Shown: piece after piece, positions 23,320-35,415 of the stretch
How positions within the stretch are numbered: the stretch's first letter is position 1
Layout: each line of letters begins with the position of its first letter
NCBI RefSeq assembly: GCF_932526225.1
Contig: NC_064041.1
Span: forward strand, 1,624,699-1,688,698
Direction of reading: 5' to 3'
Origin: Nematostella vectensis
Taxonomy: Eukaryota; Cnidaria; Anthozoa; Actiniaria; Edwardsiidae
Length of the DNA stretch: 64,000 bases
Translations under genes and position numbers: made by a program
Notes under the pieces: generated by a model
Database searches by the model: none
What the model saw: the letters and a program-made list of their open reading frames with translations, nothing else
What the model was told of the DNA's origin: nothing

Positions 23320-24308
23320 TTCCAGATGACACCATTCTTATCCCTATTTTGTTACATATTTCAGTTCACATATTTTGTTGCCACGTCGTGGGCTGCTACG
23401 TTTTGGGGGTGGTTCGTAATTTTTTTCAACACAGTTTGAGGGGAAGGTCGGGATTTCCTTGGTCGGGATAAACCTTGTTTAAGGAAAGAGATATGATTTT
23501 TAAACAGTGCTACCGGTTCCTGATTTTTTGTGGAAAGAAAAGGTTTTGAAAACAACTGATTGATGCTAACGGCTCATCGAAAATTTCCCTCATATCGACT
23601 CAGACAGTAGTCTGAATTTCAGGGATAAGGCGCCTGAAATTCAGGCTACTCAGACTGTGGAGTTGAAATGTGAAAAAGATGTCGGGAAAAAAAAAACGAC
23701 ACAGCCACCTAGATCCCAGTGAAAACAAACTATCGCGCCCCCAAAATATTCACACTCCCCATGAAACATAAAATGGTCCTTCTCGTCCCTGCACATCTCT
23801 TAAACGGATACCAATCTGCAGGGCCATTTTGTTCACCATTCGGGACGAGGGCAAGGTTGGTGGCGAAAATAATCGAGCAAGCTGACACTGCATTATCCTG
23901 GGTGCTTTTTTACATTGTTTTTTTTAGGTCAGTCATTGACGCCATTCATTGGTTTGACCTACCACTAATTGAAAAAGGTTTCTCTAAATATTGACCGGAC
24001 AACTACTGTAAACAACAAACTATCTAAAAAAAATCTTGCACGGAAAAGCCTTACGAAATTTATATAATAAATATTCTCGCCCTGCAACAATATTATTAAA
24101 CTGGGTCCAGGAGTAGTTTTGAGAAAGGTTAGAAATATCGAACAATCATTCCCAAAAGGGGAGATGAATATTGAACAATTATTCCCCAAAGGGAAGATGA
24201 ATATCCACGAAAATTCCGAGATACAAGAGCCAATCAGAGCGCGCAAAAATCGCTATCCACTGGTTTGGGGGAAACTAATGGTGGATATATCCTGCCGCTG
24301 TTCATCGA
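23320..24308. other. Intergenic, no gene seen
   Basis: No supported exon on either strand. Open frames here are short and have no recognisable content. A 23-bp direct repeat around CCCAAAGGGGAGATGAATAT lies at 24150-24200. Confidence 0.5.
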
Positions 24309-24454
24309 CCCTGAGGCTAAGTTCAAACGTCGTATTATCCATGAGCCGTATTAAATGCAAATGCATGAAGATGAAACAATCGATTCGATTCATTTGCATG
24401 CATTTGCATTTAATACGGCTCACTCATAATACGAAGTTTAAACTTAGCCTGAGG
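24309..24454. mobile_element. Palindromic MITE, ~146 bp
   Basis: Left arm CCTGAGGCTAAGTTCAAAC and reversed right arm CCTCAGGCTAAGTTTAAAC continue as matching inverted sequence (GTATTAAATGCAAATGCATG) almost to the centre at ~24380. The whole element can fold into one hairpin. No coding content. Confidence 0.7.
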
Positions 24455-24779
24455 GGAATAATTGTTTTAGTATTCCCGAACTCAGTTAGATTAAATAAGA
24501 ATTTGTTTTTAATATTACCGAAAAATGTCTTAGATTGGCATTGAATCTTGCGCGCGACGCGAAACTCGGATATCCCAAGATAAAGGAGCAAATCAAAGCT
24601 ATCTACTGGTTTGGGGAATCCCTAAAAGCTGGTTATTTACCGGCTTGAAGGTCCGTATAGTTAAATTGTGACCGAGGTTCTGAATAGGTGCTGACCGAGG
24701 CCATTTTGAGATCAGTGAATTTTCAGAGATGAAAAATACGACGAGCATCCCTATCAGTTCGATTAAAGCTTTGGATTGC

Positions 24780-25877
24780 TGTGTATAATGTGGATAGCTG
24801 TGTATGGTGTAGATAGTTATGTATGGTGTGGATAGTTGTGGATGGTGTAGATAGGTGTGGATAGCTATGGATGGTGTGGATAGCTGTGGATGGTGTGGAT
24901 AGGTGTGTACGGTGTAGATAATTGTGGATGGTGTAGATTGTTGTGGATGGTGTGCATAGCTGTGGATGGTGTAGATAGCTGTGGATGGTGTGGATAGCTG
25001 TGGATGGTGTAGATAGCTGTGTATGGTGTGGATAGCTGTGTATGGCGTGGATAGCTGTGGATGGTGTGGATAGCTGTGGATGGTGTGGATAGCTGTGGAT
25101 GGTGTGGATGCTGTGGATAGCTGTGGATGGCTGTGTATGGTGTGGATAGCTGTGTATGGCGTGGATAGCTGTGTATGGTGTAGATAGCTGTGTATGGTGT
25201 GGATAGGTGTGTATGGTGTGGATAGCTGTGTATGGTGTGGATAGCTGTGGATGGTTTGGATAGCTGAGTATGGCCGTGCATGGTGTGGATGGTTGTGGAT
25301 GGTGTGGATAGTTGTGTATGGCCGTGTATAGTGTGGATAGCTGTGGATGGTGTGGATAGCTGTGGATGGTGTGGATAGCTGTGGATAGCTGTGTATGGCG
25401 TGGATAGCTGTGGATAATGTGGATGGCTGTGGATGGTGTGGATAGCTGTGGATGGCTGTGTATGGTGTAGATAGCTGTGTATGGTGTGTATGGTGTGGAT
25501 AGCTGTGTATGGTGTGGATAGCTGTGTATGGTGTGGATAGCTGTGGATGGTGTGGATGGCTGTGGATGGTGTGGATAGCTGTGGATGGCTGTGTATGGTG
25601 TAGATAGCTGTGTATGGTGTGTATGGCGTGGATAGCTGTGTATGGTGTGGATAGCTGTGTATGGTGTGGATAGCTGTGGATGGTGTGGATAGCTGAGTAT
25701 GGCCGTGCATGGTGTGGATGGTTGTGGATGGTGTGGATAGCTGTGTATGGTGTGGATAGCTGTGTATGGTGTGGATAGCTGTGTATGGCTGTGTATAGTG
25801 TGAATAGATGTGGATAGCTGTGTATGGCGTGGATAGCTGTGTATGGTGTAGATAGCTGTGTATCGTGTTGATAGCTG
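24780..25877. repeat. Inverted copy of the 19-bp satellite array
   Basis: About 55-60 units of the same satellite as 16430-19725, in the opposite orientation. Its outer flank (25878-25915) is the reverse complement of 16386-16423, with about one difference plus divergence further in. The 388- and 281-codon minus-strand frames across it are repeat translations. Confidence 0.95.
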
Positions 25878-25921
25878 TGTATGATACACTTCAGGATGCG
25901 TACTTAAAGTACTTACCTTTC

Positions 25922-26142
25922 TGAAGGGGCTACCGCTGACCGGCTCAAGGAGACCGCAGACAGGACTCCTCGGTGAGATACAGAGACATACTGACTCTTA
26001 CTCGTAAGTTTATCAGGTTATATTATTAGCCGATCGCATGTATTAGCCACTCATACGTTCACGTATCGATTTTTATTCTAGAATCGTATCATCGTTTGTT
26101 ATTAAAGACCATATACAATCTACAATCGAGGAGTTTTCTTCA
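25922..26142 (+). repeat. 5' LTR
   Basis: Begins TGAAGGGGCTACCGCTGACC and ends GTTTTCTTCA. It matches 30376-30631 closely except for a ~35-bp segment missing here (present in the other LTR as GGCCATCTTGAATTACGG onwards). The TGAA...TTCA ends are a small inverted repeat. Confidence 0.9.
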
Positions 26143-26226
26143 TGACACGATTGAGTCACCGCCATTGTTGTCATCGAATGCACTTAACCCGACTATGAGC
26201 TCAAGACCAACGACGCGTCTGAGGCT

Positions 26227-26667
26227 GTGGCGATTGCCCTATTGGCAAACCACAACCTGGTCCACAGAAATGAAGCTCAAACCGGGCACATACCCGCCAA
26301 CACAGCTCCCAAAGGGCCAAAATTAGACCGGCCGAAAATCGACTTTGGCGTAACGATCGAAGAGTGGAACATCTTCACACGAAGATGGGAAGTATTCCGA
26401 TCAGGCTCTAGGATAGACAACAACTCAGCCCCGTCACAGCTCTTCCACTGCGCTGGCACCGAGCTGGGAGACAGCCTCCTCAAGGCTAACCCCAATGCTG
26501 CAAACGAGTCACTAAGCCAACTGATGAAAGCCATGCGATCCCTCGCCATTATCCCCATTGCTACCTGTGTGCTCCGTACTGACCTCCTCCAGATGCGACA
26601 AGAGCGTGACGAGTCATTCAGGTCCCTCACAGCGAAAGTAAGGGGCAAAGCTGAAACCTGCGCCTAG
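26227..26667 (+). pseudogene. gag-like fragment of the LTR element
   Basis: An open stretch of about 146 codons downstream of the 5' LTR with an acidic/basic capsid-like composition (EEWNIFTRRWEVFRSG and SFRSLTAKVRGKAETCA). No CCHC knuckle is intact in this frame. Position and order, not a recognised domain, support the call. Confidence 0.55.
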
Positions 26668-28011
26668 AACGCGAAGGGAAGTCCTGGGCATTGACGGTAT
26701 CCTGGAAAAGCCGATAAATCAAGTAAGGAAATGGCACGCAACGCCCTACCCTCCTCCTCCTCATTATCCGCCGTCTCATCCTTCCAGAGACAGAGAACAA
26801 CCCCACCGCACCCTGCCCCAAGACCCCCTTAAGCGGATAAGGCGAAGGAAGCAACATGCCCCGGATGTCAAAAAACATTCAAGCTATTTACCGGAGGAGC
26901 TCGCGGATGGAACAAAAAACCGCACCAGCTGTGCATCGACATAGGATGAACTGGCGATCAAGACGCACACAGCGACAGCCTGAACAACGCTCGCCCCAGG
27001 CCCCGACGGTCCATGCCACTCAAGCAGAGCCGATCGCTCAGATATTATCCCTCCATGGTTAGACGAAACAAGATACCTGCCCCACCACACACGCCACCAC
27101 GGCCAAGCGGCCCGTACGTCTAGACCACCACATCTTCTCCAAGGGAGAGTGGTAGCGAGCCCGTTTCAGGGTTCACCCCAGGCTACCAATCACAATCTCG
27201 CTTGCGCGAAAGGACAGACATCGGAAGGAAACCGTCGACACCACCCCCGACATACACGCCGCCGTGCACGCCATAGCAACACCGGAGCACATTTGGCTTC
27301 TGGCGAACTTCCTAGCATGTGGCTTCTCGAGAGAAGAGCTCTAACCCATTAGCCTTAGCCTAACGGCGGCTAATAACTCGCCCATATCCATAGAAGGGGC
27401 GTTCTTCGCCAAACTGAGCGCAACATCCCAAAGTGGACAACCCACGACGTCTTTCTCCATACGTGAGCAGCTCGGTACGAGGTATGTACCTGTTCTACCA
27501 CTCGCTTCTGAACCCAGATCTCCTGCCGCACTGTCTCCCACGCCCTGATGACGTCACAGAGGCCCACAACGAGAGACGACCCGCCCCACAAAACGAAATC
27601 CACCCCAACTACAACTCGCCAACCCCCAATGCCGCTCGCATCGTCAACGAAGGGTGTACCGAACCTGCCTCTGAACATGACGTCACATGTTCGTGCCCCA
27701 GCGCGAGACAACCCCACCACGCCCTTAAGAGCTGCCGTTCCCTGCATACCAGCGAACAACACCAAGATGAAAGCCTGGCTCTTGGACAGATACGCCTTCT
27801 CCACATTTAATACCTGCCCTCATCGAGCACTCCCTTGCATGGAGGGCCCGCCTATATCTCTATAGGTCCACGTGGACCCCACCGCCAAACTTACTGCCTG
27901 CCACACACCGGCCAACATACTACTCCATTGGCAGAAACGCGTGAACGAATACTTACTCCGTGATGAAGCCCTTGGCGTGGTGTAGCGAGTCCCTTATGGC
28001 GAACAAGTCAC

Positions 28012-28506
28012 GTGGAGCACAGTGGACCTCTCAACAAGTACTGCCAACGCGAGACGTATGCGATGGAATCACCGTTTCAACTCGGGCGCCGCATTCCCAA
28101 TGACACGTGGAAGACCGTGACCGATGCATGCAACGGATACCACAGCGTACCCTTACGCTCGTCAGACCGCCACCTGACCACCTTTATAACTCCATTTGGC
28201 CGCTGGCACTTCACATGGGCACCCCAAGGCTTCCTCTCCTCAGGGGACGGATACAATCGGAGGTTCGAAGCCATCCTAGCTGAATTCGAGCGCAAAGAAC
28301 GATGCGTTGACGATACAGTGCACTACTACCACGACCTGGAACAACACTGGTGGAGGAGAATCGAATTCCTCACTCGCGTCGGACAGGCTGGGATAGTCCT
28401 CAATCCCGACAAATTTCAGTTCGCCGGGAGGAGCGTGAACTTTGCGGGATTCCACGTCTCAGACAACACCATCGAGCCACTACCCAAATACCTCGACGCT
28501 ATCTGA
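28012..28506 (+). pseudogene. Reverse transcriptase fragment
   Basis: Contains the RT features TFITPFGRWHF, APQGFLSSGDGYNRRF and the catalytic-site region CVDDTV (VDD in place of the usual YxDD), then the family's GIVLNPDKFQF. The upstream fingers region is in other frames, and the frame ends in a stop at 28504. Confidence 0.85.
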
Positions 28507-28566
28507 GAATTCCCCTCTCCAACTAGCACAACAGACATCAGAAGTTGGTTCTGCCTGGAGAACCAA

Positions 28567-28990
28567 GTGTCCAATTATGCGCAACTACGCGATCTGATGG
28601 CACCCTTTGTCAAAGCCATCCGCGATGGAGTGGAGATTTTTGACATACAGAAGCGCACCTGCCTACACCCCGACTGGTCCAAGCGAGGTATCGGATACTT
28701 CCTACTACAGCAGCACTGCAGTTGCTCCTCCGGCATGCCCGACTGCTGTCCCGGGGGATGGGGAATCACCCTCGCTAGCGCCCGCCGAGCAACGCTACGC
28801 TGCCATCGAGGGAAAGGCCCTCGCCGTTGCTTGGGGCCTGGAACAGACCCGCTACTTTACACAAGGGTGTGGCAACCTTGTGATCATCACCGACCACAAA
28901 CCGCTGGTACGCTGATCTCGGAATCGCGACTCTTCCGCCTCAAGATGCACCACCTGCCTGGAAAAAGCAACTACGCAGCAGATGCCACGT
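28567..28990 (+). pseudogene. RNase H fragment, frameshifted
   Basis: HPDWSKRGIGYFLLQQHCSC is in one frame, then AEQRYAAIEGKALAVAWGLE and VIITDHKPLV follow in another, then HHLPGKSNYAADATSR in the first again. This is the usual Ty3/gypsy RNase H order, broken by frameshifts near 28750 and 28915. Confidence 0.8.
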
Positions 28991-29280
28991 CTAGACACCA
29001 ATCCCAGTCACACACGGAAGAGAAGGCCACCCCACCATCAGGGGGTCCCCATGACGCCGCAGAGATTGCGCTAATGACCATCATACGGGATACTGCCCAA
29101 GAGCTAGGTGCCATCTCCTGGACCTTCCTCGCGCAGGCCCTTCCTCGCGCAGCCGCAGACGCTTGCATGGGCAATCTTCTCAACTCTATCTAGCAAGGAA
29201 CCCAACTTAATAGAGACGACCCCACCCTGGCAAACTTTGGACCCATCTACGAATCCATCTACAAGGAGGAGTGCGTCCTC

Positions 29281-29990
29281 ATGTACCAAGATCGAGTGGT
29301 GATCCCCCCATCCCTACGTCAGCCGGTACTCCAGAGCCTGCACGCCGCTCACCAAGGAACCTCAACGATGGAACAGCGGGCCCGGTCCATCGTATACTGC
29401 TGGCCTGGCATGTCGAATGACATCCGTGTCACTAGGGAGAAATGCCACGACTGTAACAGGAACGCGCCGTCACAGGCCAAAACGCCCCCTCTTCCCACTG
29501 CGCCTCCATCAACCCCGTTCGAAGCAGTGTTCGCCGAATTCATCGACTACATAGGTTGCCATTACCTCATCGTTGGAGACCGCCTCTCCGGCTGGGTAGA
29601 AGTCTTAAATTCCCCAGCCAAGACCAACCTTGCAGGAAGTACAGGATTAATTCGCCATCTCCGCACCTTCTTTGCCATGTTCGGCGTACCAGAGGAGCTC
29701 TCAAGGTGCCGAGTTTACCGCCAAGGTTAAGGGGGACTTCCTACGAATCTGGAATGTCAAACAACGTCTGTCTTGTTTTTTTAACGTCAGCTTCCCACAG
29801 TCCAACGGCAGGGCCGAGGTGGCAGTTAAAACCGCAAAGCGTCTGCTGCTATCCAACACTGGTCCCACGGGAAGCCTTGACCAGGACCGCTTCCTGAGAG
29901 CCATCCTACAGCTGCTGAACACACCCGACCCGGACTGCAGTTTATCTCCGACCCAAATCATTTTTGGGCGCCCTCAGAGGGACACATTCG
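29281..29990 (+). pseudogene. Integrase fragment, frameshifted
   Basis: The zinc-binding region shows the H-H-C-C pattern (LHAAHQG then KCHDCNR), followed by the catalytic core start FAEFIDYIGCHYLIVGDRLS. The frame changes near 29705, after which EFTAKVKGDF and SNGRAEVAVKTAKRLL continue the core. It is broken, so inactive. Confidence 0.85.
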
Positions 29991-30375
29991 CTCTGTCAAC
30001 CGCCTGGAAAAGTTCCCCAACCCCCACATACCACCCCTCTGGCGCCAGGCATGGGCGGCGAAAGAGGACGCACTCCGAACGCGGATCTCACACACAACGC
30101 AGTCCCTCAGAGAGCACGCGCGACCCCTCCGCCCCCTCGCCCCTATCTCGCCACAGCTGCTTCAGCATTACATGTCTCGCCTGAAGAACCTGGGAAGCAA
30201 GGACCCTCCACACCTGAAGCGATGATTCTGCCATCCCCACCCAACGCAGTGGAACGCCCCCGTCGCACCATACGACGGCCCAAACAGTATGAACCTGAGA
30301 CAGGAACATCGACCCACTGAGTCCTCACCCCTATGCCCCACCATCATTGTGACATTGGTCCTCGGACTGGGGGGA

Positions 30376-30631
30376 TGAAAGGACTACCGCTGACCGGCTC
30401 AAGGAGACCGCTGACAGGACTCCCCGGTCGGCCATCTTGAATTACGGTTATTCGTTATGCTCCGAGATACAGAGACATACTGACTCTTACTCGTAAGTTT
30501 ATCGCGTTATATTATTAGCCGATCGCATGTATTAGCCAATCATTCGTTCACGTATCGATTTATATTCTAGAATCGTATCATCGTTTGTTATTAAAGACTA
30601 TATACAATCTACAATCAAGGAGTTTTCTTCA
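30376..30631 (+). repeat. 3' LTR
   Basis: 256 bp, starting TGAAAGGACTACCGCTGACC and ending GTTTTCTTCA. Longer than the 5' LTR by the segment at about 30427-30461. Confidence 0.9.
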
Positions 30632-30635
30632 GTTT

Positions 30636-32050
30636 CCATTCAACAACCAAGCTTGTGGTTACTGGAGTATTTCTGTGCTTCTCTACAAGATTTTCACCAA
30701 GCTTGGGCAACCAGACAAGTTTCCATCATGTTAGGTGACCGTGTTTTATTTCCCAAGTCGCAGAACAACCCCTATTAAAAACATCTGTATTTTAGATAAA
30801 CCCGAGCAGGATTCACAGACCTCATCCAAAATGTTGTGTTATTTGTGGGACTTTTTTGGACATTTGGGTTGCACTTCGCTGGCTTCTATTTGCTGCTTTT
30901 TGATTGGATATTTGTGCCCGCGTCGGATCTATGAATTTCTAAGAAAACTTATGCGTGACAGGGCCTGAAGTATGCGTTACACGCGACCCTTCCCACTCCC
31001 CAACCAATGTGGCTGAAGGATTTCCCATCATCTAGTGCGCCCCAACCGTGAAAATGTCACCTAACTTGTGCACCTTACAGATACCGATTTTCTTCAGAGC
31101 TCGGATAATGGAGCCGTGTTTCTACTTCTACTGTATCTAGCAGGAAGAGAAAAAAGAAAAGAGGAAAATAACCGTCCCCTGCTCGTTCAAGTCACATTCC
31201 GAAATATTTGCAAGACACTTTCGTCTTCTAAATGTGGGGGACTAGGGTAGAAATCGTCGAATTACTGGTAGAAAATAACGAACTGTCCAGTACCAGGGCC
31301 AGTGCATGCTCTGTTTAATTTTTACTTGCTTTTGAAAGGACCCGATCCCGATCACAACTTCATAATCCGGATTTGCGGATTTGATCGTCTTTGGCGTATT
31401 GAACAAATGTTTTTTATCTTTAAGATGACCCTGTTTTAGATTATAAATCCAGTTTGTCCCAAAGAAACACACTCACAAAGTCCTTTTTCTTGTCAATTGA
31501 CGAAATGTTCTGAATGGTATCAGGTTTTTACGTCCACAAGCTGGTTCATCTACACCCAGTTCGTCCAACAAATAGAGTCCTTTCTTCCGTTAGCGAGTAG
31601 TTGTCGTCCAAATATTGTTTTAACAAAACTCTAATCTCATGGAATGGTTGTTTCGTAAAAAAAAAAAACTTCTCATGCTGCATCAATTGTTAGTTTAAAA
31701 CAAAACGAAATGTGGACGAAAGGACGCTACCTGCAGACGAACTGGATGTGGACAAATCGGCTTGTGGACAGTGAAAAGCGCTCAAAGTGCTCCATCATTC
31801 GTCAAGGCTGGTCACGTGATATCTGTGAATAATTGTTGATGTGGAAGATAAACTAGTGGAGGGGATATATGATCACGTGACACGTGTTCGTCAGCTAACA
31901 CTAATACAATAGGCTGCTATGGTAACACAAGGCTGGTTGTGTGTTGGAACATGGATACTTAGTTGAGGCGCAGATACTATCACGTGACGTGTTCTCCAAC
32001 TACTTTTAACAATGACACACAATGCAGTTGGTTCCCATTGGGACACAAGG
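30636..32050. other. Intergenic; possible gene fragments only
   Basis: On the minus strand 30637-30725 reads WLPKLGENLVEKHRN and on to VVEWK with no stop; with the LTR element removed it would run straight into a GTAAGT donor. At 31495-31560 (minus) and 31700-31763 (plus) two short inverted segments share DEL-VD--ACG. No complete gene is supported. Confidence 0.35.
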
Positions 32051-32215
32051 ATGCTCACGTGGTCTTTACGACACGCGGTCGAAGCATTGGTCATTTTCAA
32101 CATTGCTATGGATAACGCAAGATTGGTCACGTGATATGTGATGGACAGTTTCACGTGACATCGGACTGTCAACAGCATGCTCGTCACGTGACAATGAGCC
32201 GCCAATGACAGGAGG
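31800..32215. repeat. CACGTG-rich region overlapping the 3' end of the first GPCR gene
   Basis: TCACGTGA-like sites occur near 31813, 31872, 31979, 32055, 32127, 32154 and 32185, spaced irregularly. The last ones fall inside the receptor's C-terminal tail codons. CACGTG is the E-box bound by bHLH factors; occupancy is not known. Confidence 0.6.
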
Positions 32216-33070
32216 GCATGGTTGGATTTGTTGTCTGGGATGATAGGGGCAGACCTCTACTCTGTAAGGTATACAGAATGCGAAGCCTCTCAAGATTCCC
32301 CGCAGCTCTTTTCTGAACTCTGGCATGCGGATAGAATATACCAGAACATTCCAGAACGAGTTGCTTAGAAGTAGAACATCTGCCAAAATATTATAATGCC
32401 AGTATTTGTAGGGTTCTAGATTAATATAGATTACCATTGGAATTAGAAAACACGCTACCGAGGTGATAGTCACAATGCTCAGCGTCTTGGCGAGCGAAGC
32501 GCTTTTCCTCGAGGCTTGCTCGTTATCAAAAGTCTTCCCGAATCTCATCTTGATCCAAATAGAGATGTAGCAGGTAACGATGATTGCCAAGGACACCGTG
32601 TACCCGGATACATCCGAGCATATCATATACATTGTATAGTACTTTACTGTTTTGCCATTAAAGAAGAGGTAGAGCGGGTATATCCCTCGGCAAAACGCCA
32701 GAGTCTCGACAAGCGTGATCCATAAGAGATAGGAGCTCGTTTTGGACAAGCGATGCTTGAACGGGAAAAACACCGCGTACGTCCTCTCGACTGCAATACC
32801 AACCAACGAGAATAGAGACGCTAGCAAGGCGAAGTTAATCCAGATCTGCGCCGAGTGTTGCATATTATTTGCGAAAATCAAAATACACGCAACGCCAACC
32901 TGAAGATCGGCTACGGTCATGCTTAGAATAAAGTATGTTGACTTTTTGACGCGAAATGACTTTCTCAGAAAGACGATCAATGCCAAGATGTTAGCCATTG
33001 TTACTACACTCCCTTCGCAATAGTAGACGGCCCGGTACTTATAAAAGGGACTCGTTGAGTTTTCCTCCAT
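32066..33070 (-). CDS. Rhodopsin-like (class A) GPCR, intronless
   Basis: Single exon, 334 residues. Seven hydrophobic helices are visible. Class A landmarks: N28 in TM1 (MANILAL), D55 in TM2 (TVADL), ERT at 95-97 in place of the DRY motif, CFLIP at 207-211 in the place of CWxP, and NVLVY at 241-245 in place of NPxxY, followed by a helix-8 motif RMPEFRKEL. The usual TM3 cysteine is not evident. An N-glycosylation site (NST) sits at residues 4-6. The C-tail is Ser/His/Cys-rich. Start taken as ATG 33068-33070; the frame upstream begins with GTG only. Ligand unknown. Probably a paralogue of the receptor at 36350, with which it shares the RMP(E/D)FRK motif. Confidence 0.92.
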   Translation of the reverse strand: MEENSTSPFYKYRAVYYCEGSVVTMANILALIVFLRKSFRVKKSTYFILSMTVADLQVGVACILIFANNMQHSAQIWINFALLASLFSLVGIAVERTYAVFFPFKHRLSKTSSYLLWITLVETLAFCRGIYPLYLFFNGKTVKYYTMYMICSDVSGYTVSLAIIVTCYISIWIKMRFGKTFDNEQASRKSASLAKTLSIVTITSVACFLIPMVIYINLEPYKYWHYNILADVLLLSNSFWNVLVYSIRMPEFRKELRGILRGFAFCIPYRVEVCPYHPRQQIQPCPPVIGGSLSRDEHAVDSPMSRETVHHISRDQSCVIHSNVENDQCFDRVS

Positions 33071-34830
33071 AAATGACGATGCCACGCAAGAATGAGTAGG
33101 TTAAGGTAGCACTATACTCTATGTAATTTCTGCTGGTGTTTTAAAAACTATTTGAGCAGATCTGCCAATACGATTTTTAGAATCTTCAACTTCAAAGAGT
33201 TTGATTTTCACAATCGAAAAAACTTAATGTACCCTTTCTTGGAAATACTCTTCCAGCTTGATATATTTATATACCCCGTAATTATGCAATGGTTAAGTGA
33301 TAGATAATCCAAAAGAAAGACCGAATGAAACTTCCTGCTTAGTAAACAAAACAGGTTTTTAAACGATACACGTCGTCAAAACGGAGGGATAAGTGACAAA
33401 AATGCCGTGATAACTTCCCACGTACACGATCGACTTCCTCGCTACATAAACCGAATTACCATATTCACGACACGTACGTAAAATTAGGTAGTAGAAGGCT
33501 GAAACATTTATATTTTAGCTGCGAATCGAGCCTATACTGACATACTGGTTAGGAGTTACTTGCGTACCCAGGATTTATTGTTGAGTTTGGGACTCAAATT
33601 CAACAAATGAGAGAGAGCACACTGCTTTTTCGCCGCCAAGGGGGCGAGTGGGTATAGCGAATGATCAATAAAAGGGTACATCTAGTATTAGGAAAACGAG
33701 TAAAGAATATCCGGTCGTGAAACGTAAATAACATGTACCTGGAAAGGCGTCGCGAGATGTGTGCGGGGGGTAGATGGGTAGGGGTGTGGTTGCAGTTCCT
33801 ATATGGCCGTCACTTAGCGGTTATCTTCACGGAAAGAAAAGTTTGCGCATCATATTGTATCACAGTCTAATTATTACTTCCTTCCTTAATCTGTATCCAT
33901 ATCAAATGGATCTCGATTTAGGAGTTGTTAAACTTCCTTTGTGAACATTAAGATTATTGGCATTGGCGACAAAGAGAAGAGTGAAATAGAAGTTTGGTTG
34001 CAGTCGCGTTGTGCGCCTCCGAAGTGCAACTAATATACAGTAAGTAGGTTGTGTTTATTCACTACCTGTCTATTAGCTTGTATTTGCAGGTCTTCTTCGA
34101 AATTTCAATTATTGACAAGTGCATCAAATTTGTGGTACTCTGTCAAGAAATAAAATAATTAAACCGATATTTTATAGTGACCAGAAATTTAGATAAGACT
34201 TAAAAATTCACCCGTTATTTAAAATCACGCCAAGTTTGCTCATAATTTTTGCTTTATTTCGTGCGTTATTCTCCAGAAATCCCTGCAGGTTTCGCTGGTA
34301 CTAAAGGTTATAAACCCCGGAAAGAGATATAGAATTCAATCATCATAGATGTGATCACATCCAAAGAGGAGCGCTTCAACTGCTTAGCTCAGACATCTTT
34401 CTAATCTTTAAATCTTTGTAGTAGACTCGTTTTCTACGTAGCTGTTTATTTTCAAACCAGCATTGTAATCCGCCAAGTGTCAAAAGAAACTGATAGAATC
34501 CGCGCAATTTAACAGGCCATCCGCTCTTATCAGTCACATTCTCAAAGAAACTTCCAATAGACATACTGCTTTTACAATTTTGAAATATTCTTCGTGTTTT
34601 CCAGTAAAAATCATCGGAGATTGTTACGTATTTGACCAGAAGTAAGAAAATGCGGCTTTATGGACACTGGTAATACTCAAGTTTGTGGTCACGAATTGGG
34701 TATAAAACAGAGAATGAAACATGCAAATCGCATAATTGAAAAGAACATCCTAAATTCAGGTATTCCTTAGTTTTGCTAGAAAGTTTTTGCCTGACATCGT
34801 GAGTATTGGCCAAGTTCCTATGGATTTTAC
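33071..34830. other. Intergenic, no gene seen
   Basis: No supported exon. 34497-34600 shares segments with 16141-16245 (CACATTCTCAAAGAAACTTC and, reversed there, GGCCATCCGCTC), indicating a dispersed repeat. Confidence 0.5.
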
Positions 34831-34835
34831 AAAAA

Positions 34836-35415
34836 AAATCTACTGAGAGGCAAAGTTTCATATTGCCGTATTTTGAAATGAATAAAAATCCTCAATTTCA
34901 CTTTTTGGAAAATGAACTGTGAAAAAAAAAAGGAAAGCAGCCCGTAGATGACTCCATTTGAGAAATCTTTAACCTAGGTAAAGGTAGAAAGGTAGAAAGG
35001 TAGAAAGTTTTTGCCTGACACATCGTGAGTATTGGCCAAGTTCCTATGCATTTTACAAAAAAATCTACTGAGAGGCAAAGTTTCATATTGCCGTCTTTTG
35101 AAATGAATAAAAATCCTCAATTTCACTTTTTGGAAAATGGAAAAATCTACTGAGAGGCAAAGTTTCATATTGCCGTCTTTTGAAATGAATAAAAATCCTC
35201 AATTTCACTTTTTGGAAAATGGAAAAATCTACTGAGAGGCAAAGTTTCATATTGCCGTCTTTTGAAATGAATAAAAATCCTCAATTTCACTTTTTGGAAA
35301 ATGGAAAAATCTACTGAGAGGCAAAGTTTCTTATTGCCGTCTTTTGAAATGAATAAAAATCCTCAATTTCACTTTTTGGAAAATGGAAAAATCTACTGAG
35401 AGGCAAAGTTTACAA
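34836..35415. repeat. 82-bp tandem repeat
   Basis: Copies start near 35061, 35143, 35225, 35307 and 35389, with an earlier related copy near 34836. The unit contains AAATCTACTGAGAGGCAAAG and TGAATAAAAATCCTCAATTT. Confidence 0.9.

Larger units (their letters stand above)
25922..30631 (+). mobile_element. Degenerate Ty3/gypsy-type LTR retrotransposon
   Basis: Two LTRs (25922-26142, 30376-30631) flank remnants in the order gag, reverse transcriptase, RNase H, integrase, which is the Ty3/gypsy order. A purine-rich tract (GGGGGGA) directly precedes the 3' LTR. Flanks CTTTC on the left and GTTTC on the right may be a 5-bp target duplication with one change. The coding region is broken by frameshifts, stops and at least one apparent deletion near 28560-28600, so the copy is inactive. 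Confidence 0.9.

Noticed and set aside
24723-25889. 388-codon minus-strand frame of His/Thr/Ser/Tyr repeats
   Set aside because: Translation of the inverted 19-bp satellite; composition is that of the repeat.
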